A DNA stretch of 64,000 nt from UBA4421 sp002470275 (GCA_913052345.1 CAJXDR010000008.1:1-64000); one strand, 5' to 3'; numbered from the stretch's first letter, positions 52,627 through 61,818 are shown. Program-made: numbers and translations. The notes: generated by a model not told the origin, from the letters alone.

Positions 52627-54856
52627 CAACGACCTGCAGGGGTCTTCGCGAATCCCTAATTTCTTCCGTATGTCTATCGCTCAAAGGATTTCCGCACTGG
52701 CCGAAAGAGGCCTACTCAGCCAGGAAGACATTCAACAACTGGCTTCAGGCGGACATCAGCTCAAGCTCAACGTCGCCGATAAGATGATCGAGAACGTGGT
52801 TGGCGTCTTCGGGCTACCCATGGGCGTGGCGCTCAATTTCCTTATCAACAACAAGGACTATGTAGTGCCCCTGGCCGTGGAGGAGCCTTCCATCGTCGCC
52901 GGTCTGTCCGGGGCCGCTCGCCTTGCTCGCCTCGGCGGGGGGTTCTCGGCCGCAGAGGTTGATCCAATCCTTATTGGCCAAGTTCAGATCGTAGTCAGCG
53001 GTGATGTGGACGCCGCCAAGCAGACCCTGCTGGACAATAAGGCAGAGGTTCTGGCCCTGGCCAACAGCCTGCACCCTAAGATGGTGGCCCGAGGCGGCGG
53101 AGCCATTGATATCGAAGTATTTGACTACGCCGCCCAGGAAGACGGACGGCTCATGGTGGTCATGCATTTGCTGGTGGATACGCGTGACGCCATGGGCGCG
53201 AATCTCGTCAACACCATGTGCGAAGGTGTGGCCTCCTTGGTAGAGGGCCTAACTGGCGGCAAGGTGTTTTTACGCATTCTCTCCAACTTAACGGATCGGG
53301 CCATCGCCAGAGCCTCTGTCCGCATTCCAGTTAAAAATCTTGAGGGCAAGGGCTACAGTGGAGAGGATGTTCGAGACGGCATCGTGCTTGCTAATGACCT
53401 GGCCTTGGCTGACCCGTACCGTGCTGCGACCCATAATAAGGGCATTATGAATGGCGTTGATGCCATCGCGATCGCGACGGGAAACGATTGGCGGGCCATT
53501 GAGGCTGCCGCCCATGCCTATGCTGCGCGCAGTGGGCGCTACCAGGCTCTGACCCGCTGGCACAAGAGGGAGTCGGGCTATCTGATCGGTGAAATTCAAA
53601 TTCCTATGAAGGTCGGCACCGTGGGCGGATCGCTAGAGACCAACCCCAGCGTTCGCATTAATCATAGGCTGCTGGGTTCCCCGAGCGCCTCGGACCTGGC
53701 GGGCATCATGGGGGTCGTGGGCTTAGCTCAAAACTTCGCTGCTCTGCGCGCCCTCTCCACGGACGGTATCCAACAAAATCACATGAACCTCCATGCACGC
53801 AGCGTCGCTAGCAGCGCCGGCGTTGCCAACGAATTCTTTGAAACAGTGGTAGAGGGTTTGATTGAGTCAGGCGAGATAAAGGTCTGGAAGGCCCAGGAGA
53901 TCGCGAAGAATCTGGCCCGCAGAGTAGTCCAACCTGAGTCTGGTGAGCGTCAGGCCGCACATGGAAAGATTATTCTCCTGGGTGAGCATGCCGCGGTCTA
54001 CGGAAGGCCGGCTATCGCCCTGCCCATTCCCCTTGCGGTAGAGGCCTCCGTGCGAAAAACCGGCGAAGGCATCAACGTGGTCATTCCCAGGTGGGGCCTT
54101 GAACAGAAAGTTCGCGCCAACACCCCAGGCGTAGCCGGCATGGTAGCCGCCCTACTCGCTCAGCTGGGGCTCGATGAGGAAAACATGACGATCGAGGTCT
54201 TTCCTCATGTTCCCAGAGCAATGGGCCTGGGTGGATCATCGGCCCTAGCTGTCGCCATCATGCGCGCGGTGAACGCGGCCTATGACCTCAACCTGGCAGA
54301 AGAAAAGATTAACGAGCTAGCCTTCGAGTGTGAGAAAGCCGCACATGGCACGCCGTCGGGTGTGGACAACACGGTGGCCACCTATGGGACACCCCTTTAC
54401 TACCAAAGGGTGGGCGATCAAGTCTCCTTTGATACCCTGAGCATTGCCCAACCGCTGGAAATGGTCATCGGAATGACCGGCAAAGAAAGCCTGACAGCCG
54501 ATACGGTGGCGAGGGTTCGCACAGCCTGGGAACAGCATCCCAGGCGCTACGAGGGTATCTTTGACCAGATCACTCAGCTGACCGTGCAGGCTCGGGAGGC
54601 GGTCCAAGGCGGCCTGCTATCCGAGCTGGGTGAACTGATGAACCTTTGCCACGGTTACCTAAACGCGCTGCAGATATCCACGCCTGAACTTGAGCAACTG
54701 GTGCACATTGCAAGAGAGCATGGGGCCCTTGGAGCCAAGCTGACGGGGGGCGGTGGCGGTGGTTCTATGATTGCCCTTTGCCCAGATCGACAGCGGGCAG
54801 TAGAAAAAGCGATGGCTACTGCGGGCTTCAACACTATGGCGATAACGCTGGGTTAA
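52607..54856 (+). CDS. HMG-CoA reductase fused to mevalonate kinase
   Basis: 749-residue fusion. Residues 1 to about 440 are a class II HMG-CoA reductase with catalytic Glu (VEEPS, about 93), Lys278 (NKGIMNG), Asp294 (ATGNDW) and His392 (NHMNLHARS) in the spacing of Pseudomonas mevalonii HMGR. From about 452 follows a complete mevalonate kinase: GKIILLGEHAAVYGRPA, PRAMGLGGSSALAVAIM and LTGGGGGGSMIAL. No stop or frameshift separates them. The enzyme would convert HMG-CoA to mevalonate and phosphorylate it. The ATG at 52607 has GGAG 10 bases upstream; a TTG at 52598 is less likely. Confidence 0.93.
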   Translation: MALESNSNDLQGSSRIPNFFRMSIAQRISALAERGLLSQEDIQQLASGGHQLKLNVADKMIENVVGVFGLPMGVALNFLINNKDYVVPLAVEEPSIVAGLSGAARLARLGGGFSAAEVDPILIGQVQIVVSGDVDAAKQTLLDNKAEVLALANSLHPKMVARGGGAIDIEVFDYAAQEDGRLMVVMHLLVDTRDAMGANLVNTMCEGVASLVEGLTGGKVFLRILSNLTDRAIARASVRIPVKNLEGKGYSGEDVRDGIVLANDLALADPYRAATHNKGIMNGVDAIAIATGNDWRAIEAAAHAYAARSGRYQALTRWHKRESGYLIGEIQIPMKVGTVGGSLETNPSVRINHRLLGSPSASDLAGIMGVVGLAQNFAALRALSTDGIQQNHMNLHARSVASSAGVANEFFETVVEGLIESGEIKVWKAQEIAKNLARRVVQPESGERQAAHGKIILLGEHAAVYGRPAIALPIPLAVEASVRKTGEGINVVIPRWGLEQKVRANTPGVAGMVAALLAQLGLDEENMTIEVFPHVPRAMGLGGSSALAVAIMRAVNAAYDLNLAEEKINELAFECEKAAHGTPSGVDNTVATYGTPLYYQRVGDQVSFDTLSIAQPLEMVIGMTGKESLTADTVARVRTAWEQHPRRYEGIFDQITQLTVQAREAVQGGLLSELGELMNLCHGYLNALQISTPELEQLVHIAREHGALGAKLTGGGGGGSMIALCPDRQRAVEKAMATAGFNTMAITLG

Positions 54857-54886
54857 CGGGACGTCTTCATACCGGGAGGATAAGCG

Positions 54887-55354
54887 ATGAGCAATCCAGG
54901 CACCGAGCAAAGGCCTCCGCGTATCCTGCCCCCCCACTACTTTGCCCTGAGCGCCTGCCTTGTTCTTATTTCGGGTGGGCTGGCGTTAGGGCATATGGCG
55001 CTCGGTCACTTTCGCTGGCTGGGGGCTCTGATCCTGTTGATGGGGGTAGCGCTAACCCTAAGCGCCGCAAGCCTATTTGCCAAAGCAAAGACCAATATCG
55101 TTCCCCTTACCCTCTCCAGCGCCCTGGTGACCGACGGTATCTATCGCTTCACGCGCAACCCGATGTATCTGGGCATGACCTTGGCGCTGATGGGTATTGC
55201 GATCATGGTAGAGAGTGGGCTGGGCTTGGTGATCGGCCTTGCCTTTGCCGTCTTCATTCAACTCACCTTTATTCGCCGAGAGGAAGCGCTGATGCGCACC
55301 ACCTTCCCTGAGGGCTACCCAGAGTATTTCCAGCGCGTCAGGCGCTGGATATAG
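54887..55354 (+). CDS. Isoprenylcysteine methyltransferase-like membrane protein
   Basis: 155-residue membrane protein of the ICMT/phospholipid methyltransferase group with about four helices. The SAM-binding signature is the TDGIYRFTRNPMYLGMTL block near residue 85 and REEALMRTTFPEGYPEYFQRVRRWI at the C terminus. It could methylate a lipid, thiol or isoprenoid carboxylate. Located 31 bases after the HMGR-MVK gene, it appears to be the last gene of the mevalonate operon, which makes an isoprenoid-related substrate plausible but unproven. Confidence 0.85.
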   Translation: MSNPGTEQRPPRILPPHYFALSACLVLISGGLALGHMALGHFRWLGALILLMGVALTLSAASLFAKAKTNIVPLTLSSALVTDGIYRFTRNPMYLGMTLALMGIAIMVESGLGLVIGLAFAVFIQLTFIRREEALMRTTFPEGYPEYFQRVRRWI

Positions 55355-55390
55355 CGATCTCCCTGCATCCAGACCCTAGCGCCCATCCCT

Positions 55391-56410
55391 TCACAGCGCG
55401 ACACAGCTGCCGCCCAGCAACAGGCTTAGGAAATCCCGCCGCTGGTCAGCGCTCATGGTCCGATCGGCCCACCAGCGCACGTGCCGATCCTGCTGACCCT
55501 GGTCAACCTCAATACCCCACATGGGGTCGATGGAGGTGGGAATCAGTGAATACCGCATATCTACGATTCTTGAATAGCCTTGATGCACGGCTAAATGGTC
55601 ATCTGAGAACCAACGAAAACGCTGGATGTCTCTTGCCTGCAGGCTATCAGCCGCCAAAGCCGGAAAATCTCTCTCCAGTTTGAGCGCTTCGATGCTCTGT
55701 CCCACACACCACCGAATCTCCGTGCCCGCACGAATCCCGTCCACGTAAAAACGCCCCTCATGTCGATAAATGGCTTTCCAGAGCAGCAGGTTGGCGAAAG
55801 AGGGTTTAACCGAAATTTGCTCGGGTACGTGTCCCCGCAGGGCTGCAACATCCATCGCAGCATCCAGGGCACGCTGCTGCTGCAGGGCTCCCACAGATAA
55901 ATAGAGCGCCGCCCAGCCGCAGGCGGCACCCGCGATCCACCGCCGGTGTCGGGACCCCGCCAGCAGCACGGCGGCAAGGATGGGGAACGTGAAGACAGGA
56001 TCAATAATGGAGATAAGGTCCCAGGCCGCACGGAAATCTGTAAAGGGCCAAAAGAGCTGGGTCCCGTAGGAGGTACAAGCGTCCAGGAGTCCATGGGTCG
56101 CATATCCCGCTAGCGATGCCAGATAGGCTTCCCGCCAAGAGAGCCCCTTCCAGAAACAGCCTCGCTCGCCAAGCCAGTACATCAGCCAGGCCACCACCAG
56201 CGCGCCAAAGGGTATAAAGAAGAGTGAATGGGTAAATTGGCGATGAAACTCTAGAAACAACAGCGGGTCATCCGGCGACTGGATCAGCACATCCAGGTCT
56301 GGAGCCATCCCTGCAACTGCCCCATAGCAAGCGATAGCCGCCAGTTTTCGACGTCCCGCAAGGCCCTGGGCGACCACTGCGCCTAGCGCACCTTGGGTAA
56401 CTGGGTCCAT
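55391..56410 (-). CDS. YdjM-like membrane-bound metal-dependent hydrolase
   Basis: 339-residue inner-membrane protein of the YdjM/DUF457 family. It starts MDPVTQGALGA and has GMAPDLDVLI and EFHRQFTHSLFF, whose Asp/His residues resemble a metal-binding hydrolase site. YATHGLLDACTSYGTQLFWPF follows. Four or five hydrophobic segments fill the N-terminal half; the C-terminal 170 residues are soluble. The E. coli homologue is LexA-regulated with unknown function. AAGGAG precedes the ATG. It converges with the ICMT-like gene, with a 36-base gap. Confidence 0.85.
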   Translation of the reverse strand: MDPVTQGALGAVVAQGLAGRRKLAAIACYGAVAGMAPDLDVLIQSPDDPLLFLEFHRQFTHSLFFIPFGALVVAWLMYWLGERGCFWKGLSWREAYLASLAGYATHGLLDACTSYGTQLFWPFTDFRAAWDLISIIDPVFTFPILAAVLLAGSRHRRWIAGAACGWAALYLSVGALQQQRALDAAMDVAALRGHVPEQISVKPSFANLLLWKAIYRHEGRFYVDGIRAGTEIRWCVGQSIEALKLERDFPALAADSLQARDIQRFRWFSDDHLAVHQGYSRIVDMRYSLIPTSIDPMWGIEVDQGQQDRHVRWWADRTMSADQRRDFLSLLLGGSCVAL

Positions 56411-56524
56411 ACGCTCTCCTTAATTTTCGGCAGACAGCCCCCCGTGAGGCGCATCCACCACTCGCTAACCCTAACCCTTAGTGCCAGCCTGTTGTAGCCC
56501 CTGCCCGGCACCAAGCCCTTTTAT

Positions 56525-57094
56525 TCAGCGACCCTCTTCCGCCTGACAAACCGGGGCCTGGAGTGTAGGCAGCAAGATATACTGGCCGAGGGCGTCTGGT
56601 AGGCACGGGTCAAAACGCTGGTAGCGAACGCTTCGCCCCAGCAGAGGGGTGCCCAGATAGCCTCGGATCTCAATGTTGTCCGACCCGCCCGCCCGCAGGA
56701 TCGATTTGTACCACCGACCGGTTTCCGGATCGTAAATCTCGCCCCGCCATCTTCCCTTGCTGAGGGCATAGTCACGAGAGAGCTGTAGCCCGAGCAGCTG
56801 CCGTTGCTGTAGGCCAACATCCTCATTCCATTCATCTAACAGGGGCCGGTCGAGACTCCAAACGACTTCTCTACCTTGCGAGATAACGGGGTTGGGCATG
56901 CCGGCGATCATGATCTTTAAAGTTTGATCACCTTCCTGAATACGCAGCAAGACATTTGTACCAAGCCACCAGCCTTGAGTTCCAGGCATCTCTTTTCCGT
57001 CGCGCGCCGGGTCAGCGACCACGCTAGCGGCCAGGTAAAGGCATACGCTGGTCGTGATCGCTCGAATCCTCCACAGGGGGCCCCTCCTAGGCAT
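56525..57094 (-). CDS. DUF2147 family exported protein
   Basis: 189-residue protein with a signal peptide (basic start, hydrophobic residues 10-25, cleavage near SVVAD). The mature part is a lipocalin-like DUF2147 domain: GEIYDPETGRWYKSIL and NIEIRGYLGTPLLGRSVRYQR are the family blocks. Function is unknown; likely periplasmic. The frame is open further upstream, but the chosen ATG overlaps the end of the CmcJ-like gene by 8 bases and gives a proper signal peptide. Confidence 0.8.
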   Translation of the reverse strand: MPRRGPLWRIRAITTSVCLYLAASVVADPARDGKEMPGTQGWWLGTNVLLRIQEGDQTLKIMIAGMPNPVISQGREVVWSLDRPLLDEWNEDVGLQQRQLLGLQLSRDYALSKGRWRGEIYDPETGRWYKSILRAGGSDNIEIRGYLGTPLLGRSVRYQRFDPCLPDALGQYILLPTLQAPVCQAEEGR

Positions 57095-57935
57095 CGAAAA
57101 AGGCAATGGCGCGCGCTTCAATACTCTCCCGGGCAGGCAGCTCACGGTCATCGACCTTGGGTAGTTCAAAGGCACTGTGGGCCGTATACCTGGCCGCGAC
57201 AGTGGCGTCTGAGTCATAACACTTCAGTAACATGACCTCATGCGGACACTGCTGTGAAAGATAAAGCCATCGGTGTTCGGGGTTATGTTTCACCATGTAG
57301 ATCTGACCGGTCCGATCCTCGTAGACCAGATCGATGGGGATGAAATCCTGGACGTCGATAGAGACTGCGTCGATGACCGCGAAAGGCGTTTGCACAACGG
57401 GCCCAGAAATCGGGCGCCAGACGTTGATCATCGCATAGCGGCCCCGCAGCAGGCACTCTGCCCGTTCTGGAAAGAGATCACGTATCCGTTGCGGCGCGGA
57501 GGTCTCGGTATAGTCATTGTGGACGGACTTCACCGGATTCTGTATCGCCTCGCGCCGGGTCACATGATCCTCCGGCACCCTGGCTTTGCTACGCAAATTA
57601 TGGTCAAAAATATGCACCCAATCCGCACCCGTAGCCTCCTTCACCAGGGCAGCAGCCTGGGGGTAGTAGACTGAGCGCACTTGCTCGGCATCATAAAAAT
57701 CCAGTAATGGCGCGGGATGGGTAACGAATGCAAGACCGTTACGGTCTAGGCTCAGAGGTTCCTCGCGCCCTCGGATGTCCTCAACCCAGGACTTGTGCGG
57801 TAGGCGGCCAGGGTCCCTAAGGCTGGCATGCTCTGGAGCTGCACACAGGAAATAGGCTGGGTCAGCAACCTCGGGATCGGCAAAATAGAATGTGGTTTCG
57901 CAGCGCACGGCGCCCCCCTCTTGCTGGCTATTCAT
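57087..57935 (-). CDS. CmcJ/NvfI family putative oxidoreductase
   Basis: 282-residue protein of the CmcJ/NvfI group, related to cephamycin 7-alpha-methoxylase partner CmcJ and fungal NvfI. NvfI is an Fe(II)-dependent oxygenase, so an iron oxygenase role is possible. VHNDYTE (HxD metal motif, near residue 138), MINVWRPI, and the late TAHSAFELP His are visible. The substrate is unknown. It shares one base with the upstream amidase stop and eight with DUF2147, making a three-gene coupled unit. Confidence 0.82.
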   Translation of the reverse strand: MNSQQEGGAVRCETTFYFADPEVADPAYFLCAAPEHASLRDPGRLPHKSWVEDIRGREEPLSLDRNGLAFVTHPAPLLDFYDAEQVRSVYYPQAAALVKEATGADWVHIFDHNLRSKARVPEDHVTRREAIQNPVKSVHNDYTETSAPQRIRDLFPERAECLLRGRYAMINVWRPISGPVVQTPFAVIDAVSIDVQDFIPIDLVYEDRTGQIYMVKHNPEHRWLYLSQQCPHEVMLLKCYDSDATVAARYTAHSAFELPKVDDRELPARESIEARAIAFFDA

Positions 57936-59353
57936 TAGGCCATACCTATACCGGGGTAGTCGATAGTTGGGGTCGCGGCCTCAAATGCGGCCCCTAACTG
58001 GAGCAGGCGGCTTTCCTGCAGCCGAGCGCCAATAAGCTGTATCGACCCGGGCAGACCTATCGAGTCCCGGGCAAAGGGCAGGCTGAGGGTGGGATGGCCT
58101 GAATAATCAAAGGGGGCGGTGAAGATCAGGAAGTTTGCCCCCTCCTCCGATGATTCTACGGCTTGGGTCATCCTCTGGGCCGTGGGGGTGGTCATTGTCA
58201 TCCCTGGGGCGATGATGGCGTCTAGCCCAAGCAGGATTTGATCAAGTGCCTGCCGAAAGGTCACGCGCTGCGCTTCTAGCGCCTCATAGTCCGACGCCGA
58301 GACGCTCAAACCCCGCTCAATAAGGAAAGCCAGCTCCGGGCCATATTCTTCTCTGCGGGCAGGGTAAAGGTGGCGGTGGGCGTCGGCACACTCCCGAGCA
58401 CAGGTTTGCGGCCAGCCGTCAGCGAGCGTGCGTGCGCTTGCAGGCATCTGCATGGGGACGATTGCTGCCCCCAGTGACTGCAGGATCTTCATCGCTTCCT
58501 CAATCCAGGTCACCACCTGGGGATCAACACCATCGCTCACGTAGGAGAAGTCCACGCCTATACGTACGCCGTCCAGGTCCTTTGTGTTCCACAACTCAGC
58601 GACATAGTTGGGCACCGGCACATTGAGCGAAGTTTCGTCCTGCGGGTCATAGCCCGCGATCGCGGTCAGCATGCGGGCGGCATCTTCTACGGTTCGGGTC
58701 ATCGGACCAATATGATCTAGGGAACTGGCCAATGGAAACGCGCCGTGCAAGCTGACCCGGCCATAGGTCGGCTTGAGGCCGACGATGCCACAACAGGCGG
58801 CGGGAAAGCGAATGCTGCCCCCGGTATCTGAACCCAAGGCCCCAAAGCAAAGCCCTGATGCCACCGCGACGCCTGAGCCGGAGGACGAAACGCCTGACCA
58901 GGCCGCCGCCTGCCAAGGGTTAATCGGTGCCTGAATCGAGGGATGATGATTGCCGAAGGCGCCCTCCGTAAGCTGCGTCTTAGCAATCAGGATAGCCCCC
59001 GCAGCACGCAGCCGCGTCACCACGGTGGCGTCATAATCCGGACTGAAGCCCGCCATCACGCTCGTACCCGACGCGGTGGGCGTGTCCTTCGTGAAGAGTA
59101 GGTCTTTGATCGCGATAGGAACGCCATGCAGCGGTCCCAGGGGAACGCCCTCCTCACGCAGGCGGTCGAGCTTCGCTGCCTGCTCCAACGCACTGTTATC
59201 CAGTATTCGCGCAAAGGCATGGGTTTGAGAATCCAAAGTATGAATGCGATGAAGCATGCGCTGAGTTAGTTCAAGAGCCGACAGGGCGCCGCTCTTCAGG
59301 TCTCTTGCCGTTTGCGAAAGCGAGGCGAAGGGTTGCAGGTGAGGACCACTCAT
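57935..59353 (-). CDS. Amidase (amidase signature family)
   Basis: 472-residue amidase-signature enzyme. Lys in VPIAIKDLLFTKD, cis-Ser in the SSSGSGVAVASG loop, and nucleophile Ser in GSDTGGSIRFPAACCG are all present. The latter block resembles AtzF/allophanate-like and generic bacterial amidases more than GatA. The natural substrate is unknown. Its stop overlaps the CmcJ-like start by 1 base, so hydrolysis of an amide and an oxidative step may be linked. Confidence 0.92.
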   Translation of the reverse strand: MSGPHLQPFASLSQTARDLKSGALSALELTQRMLHRIHTLDSQTHAFARILDNSALEQAAKLDRLREEGVPLGPLHGVPIAIKDLLFTKDTPTASGTSVMAGFSPDYDATVVTRLRAAGAILIAKTQLTEGAFGNHHPSIQAPINPWQAAAWSGVSSSGSGVAVASGLCFGALGSDTGGSIRFPAACCGIVGLKPTYGRVSLHGAFPLASSLDHIGPMTRTVEDAARMLTAIAGYDPQDETSLNVPVPNYVAELWNTKDLDGVRIGVDFSYVSDGVDPQVVTWIEEAMKILQSLGAAIVPMQMPASARTLADGWPQTCARECADAHRHLYPARREEYGPELAFLIERGLSVSASDYEALEAQRVTFRQALDQILLGLDAIIAPGMTMTTPTAQRMTQAVESSEEGANFLIFTAPFDYSGHPTLSLPFARDSIGLPGSIQLIGARLQESRLLQLGAAFEAATPTIDYPGIGMA

Positions 59354-59388
59354 AAAGACACTCGATCAGGCGGGCGATAGGCCTTAGT

Positions 59389-60195
59389 TTAACGTGCCTG
59401 AGCACCATTGAAGAGGGGAATCATGCGCTCGCGCTCGCAGTCCAAGGGCAGCCCGCCCTGCACCGTAGGCAGTGTGGGCAACTTGGCGTCCGGAGCCGCC
59501 AAGGAAGGTCCGAGAATGTGCAGCAAGAAGTCCATGCAGGACAGGCGCGCTAATTTCTTATCGTCTGAACCAACCACGTGCCAGGGTGCCCAGTTCCGAT
59601 CCGTGTGGTCGAACATTCGCTCAATATAGTCGCTGTATACGGACCAGCGAGATCGGGCCTCAATATCCACGGGGGACAGCTTCCATCGCTTTGCAGGATT
59701 TTCGGAACGCGCCCGCAGTCGACGCTCCTGCTCCTCTGCACTGATGGTGATCCAGAACTTGATGATTTGAATGCCGTCCTCCACCAAGAGTTTCTCCAGT
59801 GCAGGTACGGTTTGAATAAAATGCCGATACTGATCCGAACTACAGAACCCCATCACGGGTTCAACGCAGGCCCGGTTGTACCAGGACCGATCAAAGAGAA
59901 CGATTTATCCGGCTGCCGGGAGGTGCTGAAGGTAGCGCTGGAAGTACCATTGTCCCGTCTCCACGTCAGACGGCTTGGGCAGCGCCACGATCCGCGCACC
60001 ACGCGGATTGAGCGGTTCGGCAATACGCTTAATCATGCCGCCCTTGCCCGCGGCATCTCGGCCTTCGAAAATAATGAGTACCCGACGCCCAAGGGCCTGA
60101 ATATCCCTTTGCGCCAGGGCGAGCTGCTGCTGAAGAAGAGAAAGCTGCTGTTTGTAGTCCGTTTTAATCATGCCGGGGACCCCTAGAGCATCCAT
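59389..60195 (-). pseudogene. Polyphosphate kinase 2 (PPK2), interrupted by in-frame stop
   Basis: A PPK2 gene of 268 codons before the final stop, whose frame is intact except for TAA at codon 97 (59905-59907). Before it lie the Walker A FEGRDAAGKGG (44-54) and WYFQRYLQHLPAAG. After it the same frame continues IVLFDRSWYNRA (Walker B/lid) and MGFCSSDQYRHF to the end. The usual codon there is Glu (PAAGEIVLFDRSW), so GAA to TAA is the simplest change. Both halves are otherwise conserved, so decay is recent or the base is a sequencing error. Confidence 0.85.
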
Positions 60196-60240
60196 ATCCA
60201 CCAAGGGCCCCACGCAGAGCCGATGGGTGGTTATCGGCGG

Positions 60241-61818
60241 CTAGCTATCGAGCTGTTGGCCTTCCTTCCACTCAGCAGGACGCTCCGCGGGTGCCGCCTT
60301 GCCGTTGATTGACTTCCACAGCGACAGCGACAATAGAATCATTACGCCGTAAAGCGGGACAGAGGCCAGCACCACGGCGGATTGCAGGGGCCTCAAACCG
60401 CCCAGGTAAATTAGCGTAATAGGGAGCAGCCCCAGCAGAAACGCCCAAAAGACTCGATGCCAACGCTCGGGATGTTCCCCCTCCTTCAATTCTTTGGTTG
60501 CTGTGGCTGCCAGGGTGTAAGACGCCGAGTCGTAGCTGGTGGCGGCAAAGATAATGCACACCAGCGTGAAGAGAACTAGGACAAAGGCCGCCAGCGGCAG
60601 GGTTTTCAGTACCCCAACGATGGTTGCTGGCGCGCCCTGAGTCTTCATCGATTCGATGACGGGGAAAAGCTGATTTAGCTCAAGATAAATTGAATAGTTA
60701 CCCAGGACGGTAAAGAAGAAAATGCAGCCCAAGGTCCCAAAGCCGATGCTGCCAAGGATTAGCTGCCTGAGCGAGCGCCCGCGTGAGATTTTGGTAATGA
60801 AGATGCCCATGTAAGGGCCCAATGCCAGCCACCAGGCCAAGTAAAATACCGTCCAGTTCTCCACCATGGTGTCGCTGGCCAAGGCGTCGGTATAGGTACT
60901 CATGCGCACGAAGTTCTGCAGCATGTGACCGATACCCTGCCAGCCCAGCTCAACAATAAAGAGCGTTGGGCCGACGATCAAAATGAACAGCAACAGCATC
61001 AACGCCAGCACCACATTGGTATCACTCAGACGTCTGATGCCTTTCTCTAAACCCAACCAAACACTCCCGGCAAAGATAGAGGTGACGATCAGGATGACCA
61101 CCAAATCAAGGGTGAAGCCCAGAGCCACCGAATCCAGCCCAAGGATCTCCGTTGCACCCCGTCCGATCAGCGGTATGGAGAGTCCGATACCGATGCTGCA
61201 GGCGCCCACCAGGCCCACTACGAAGAGCAAGTCTATGGTCTTTCCCAAGGGCCCTCGGGTCAGGGACCCAAGGAGCGGTTCACAGGCCGCACTCAAACGG
61301 AGCGATTTGCTCTTCCCGGTATAGTAGGTATAGGCCACAGCCACGCCTGGCAGCGTATAGAAAGCCCACCCCATGATGCCCCAGTGGTAAATGGGATAGC
61401 TGACTGCCCAGTTCAGCGCTTCCGAGGAGGCGGCGGCCACGGAGAATGGAGGGGCCTGATAGTAAACTGTCCACTCCACGGTTCCCCAATACAGCACGCT
61501 GGTGCCAATACCCCCGCAAAACAACATAGCGGCCCAACTCAGGGTGGAGAATTCCGGGTGATAACCGCCCAGTCGAATGTCCCCATGCTTGCTCAAGGCC
61601 AAATAAAGGAGGAATCCAAGGGTGCAGACGGCTCCGATAATGTAGAACACGCCGAGTTTGGTCGTTACGTAATTGAAGCCAACGCCGAGAATTTCCTTTC
61701 CCTGTTCGGGAAATAGCGCCAGAGGAAGGCAGAGAGCAATGATCGCAAAAACGCTGCCGAGAAAAATATCACGATCCAGACGCTCGCCAAGGCGACTAAA
61801 AAGGGTCTGCATAAGCAT
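60241..61818 (-). CDS. BCCT family transporter (betaine/choline/carnitine)
   Basis: 525-residue secondary transporter with about 12 helices. Family signatures are MLFCGGIGTSVLYWGTVEWTVYY in TM3-4, HWGIMGWAFYTLPGVAVAYTYY, and the aromatic TM8 region NWTVFYLAWWLALGPYMGIFITKISRG. It likely imports a quaternary ammonium or sulfonium compound such as glycine betaine or DMSP. The long hydrophilic tails of osmosensing members are absent, which favours a nutrient role. It lies upstream of the broken PPK2 gene by 45 bases. Confidence 0.93.
   Translation of the reverse strand: MLMQTLFSRLGERLDRDIFLGSVFAIIALCLPLALFPEQGKEILGVGFNYVTTKLGVFYIIGAVCTLGFLLYLALSKHGDIRLGGYHPEFSTLSWAAMLFCGGIGTSVLYWGTVEWTVYYQAPPFSVAAASSEALNWAVSYPIYHWGIMGWAFYTLPGVAVAYTYYTGKSKSLRLSAACEPLLGSLTRGPLGKTIDLLFVVGLVGACSIGIGLSIPLIGRGATEILGLDSVALGFTLDLVVILIVTSIFAGSVWLGLEKGIRRLSDTNVVLALMLLLFILIVGPTLFIVELGWQGIGHMLQNFVRMSTYTDALASDTMVENWTVFYLAWWLALGPYMGIFITKISRGRSLRQLILGSIGFGTLGCIFFFTVLGNYSIYLELNQLFPVIESMKTQGAPATIVGVLKTLPLAAFVLVLFTLVCIIFAATSYDSASYTLAATATKELKEGEHPERWHRVFWAFLLGLLPITLIYLGGLRPLQSAVVLASVPLYGVMILLSLSLWKSINGKAAPAERPAEWKEGQQLDS

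Noticed and set aside
54778..55311. 177-codon + strand frame overlapping the HMGR-MVK end and the ICMT-like gene
   Set aside because: Different frame from two well-supported genes and no domain; a shadow frame.
56464..56480. Two copies of a telomere-like CTAACC/CCTAAC unit
   Set aside because: Only two units in an ordinary intergenic region; too short to be a repeat array and most likely chance.
59389..60213. PPK2 as two separate genes
   Set aside because: Both parts are in one frame and join exactly at a conserved position of one domain; neither part alone would make a working kinase, so it is annotated as one broken gene.
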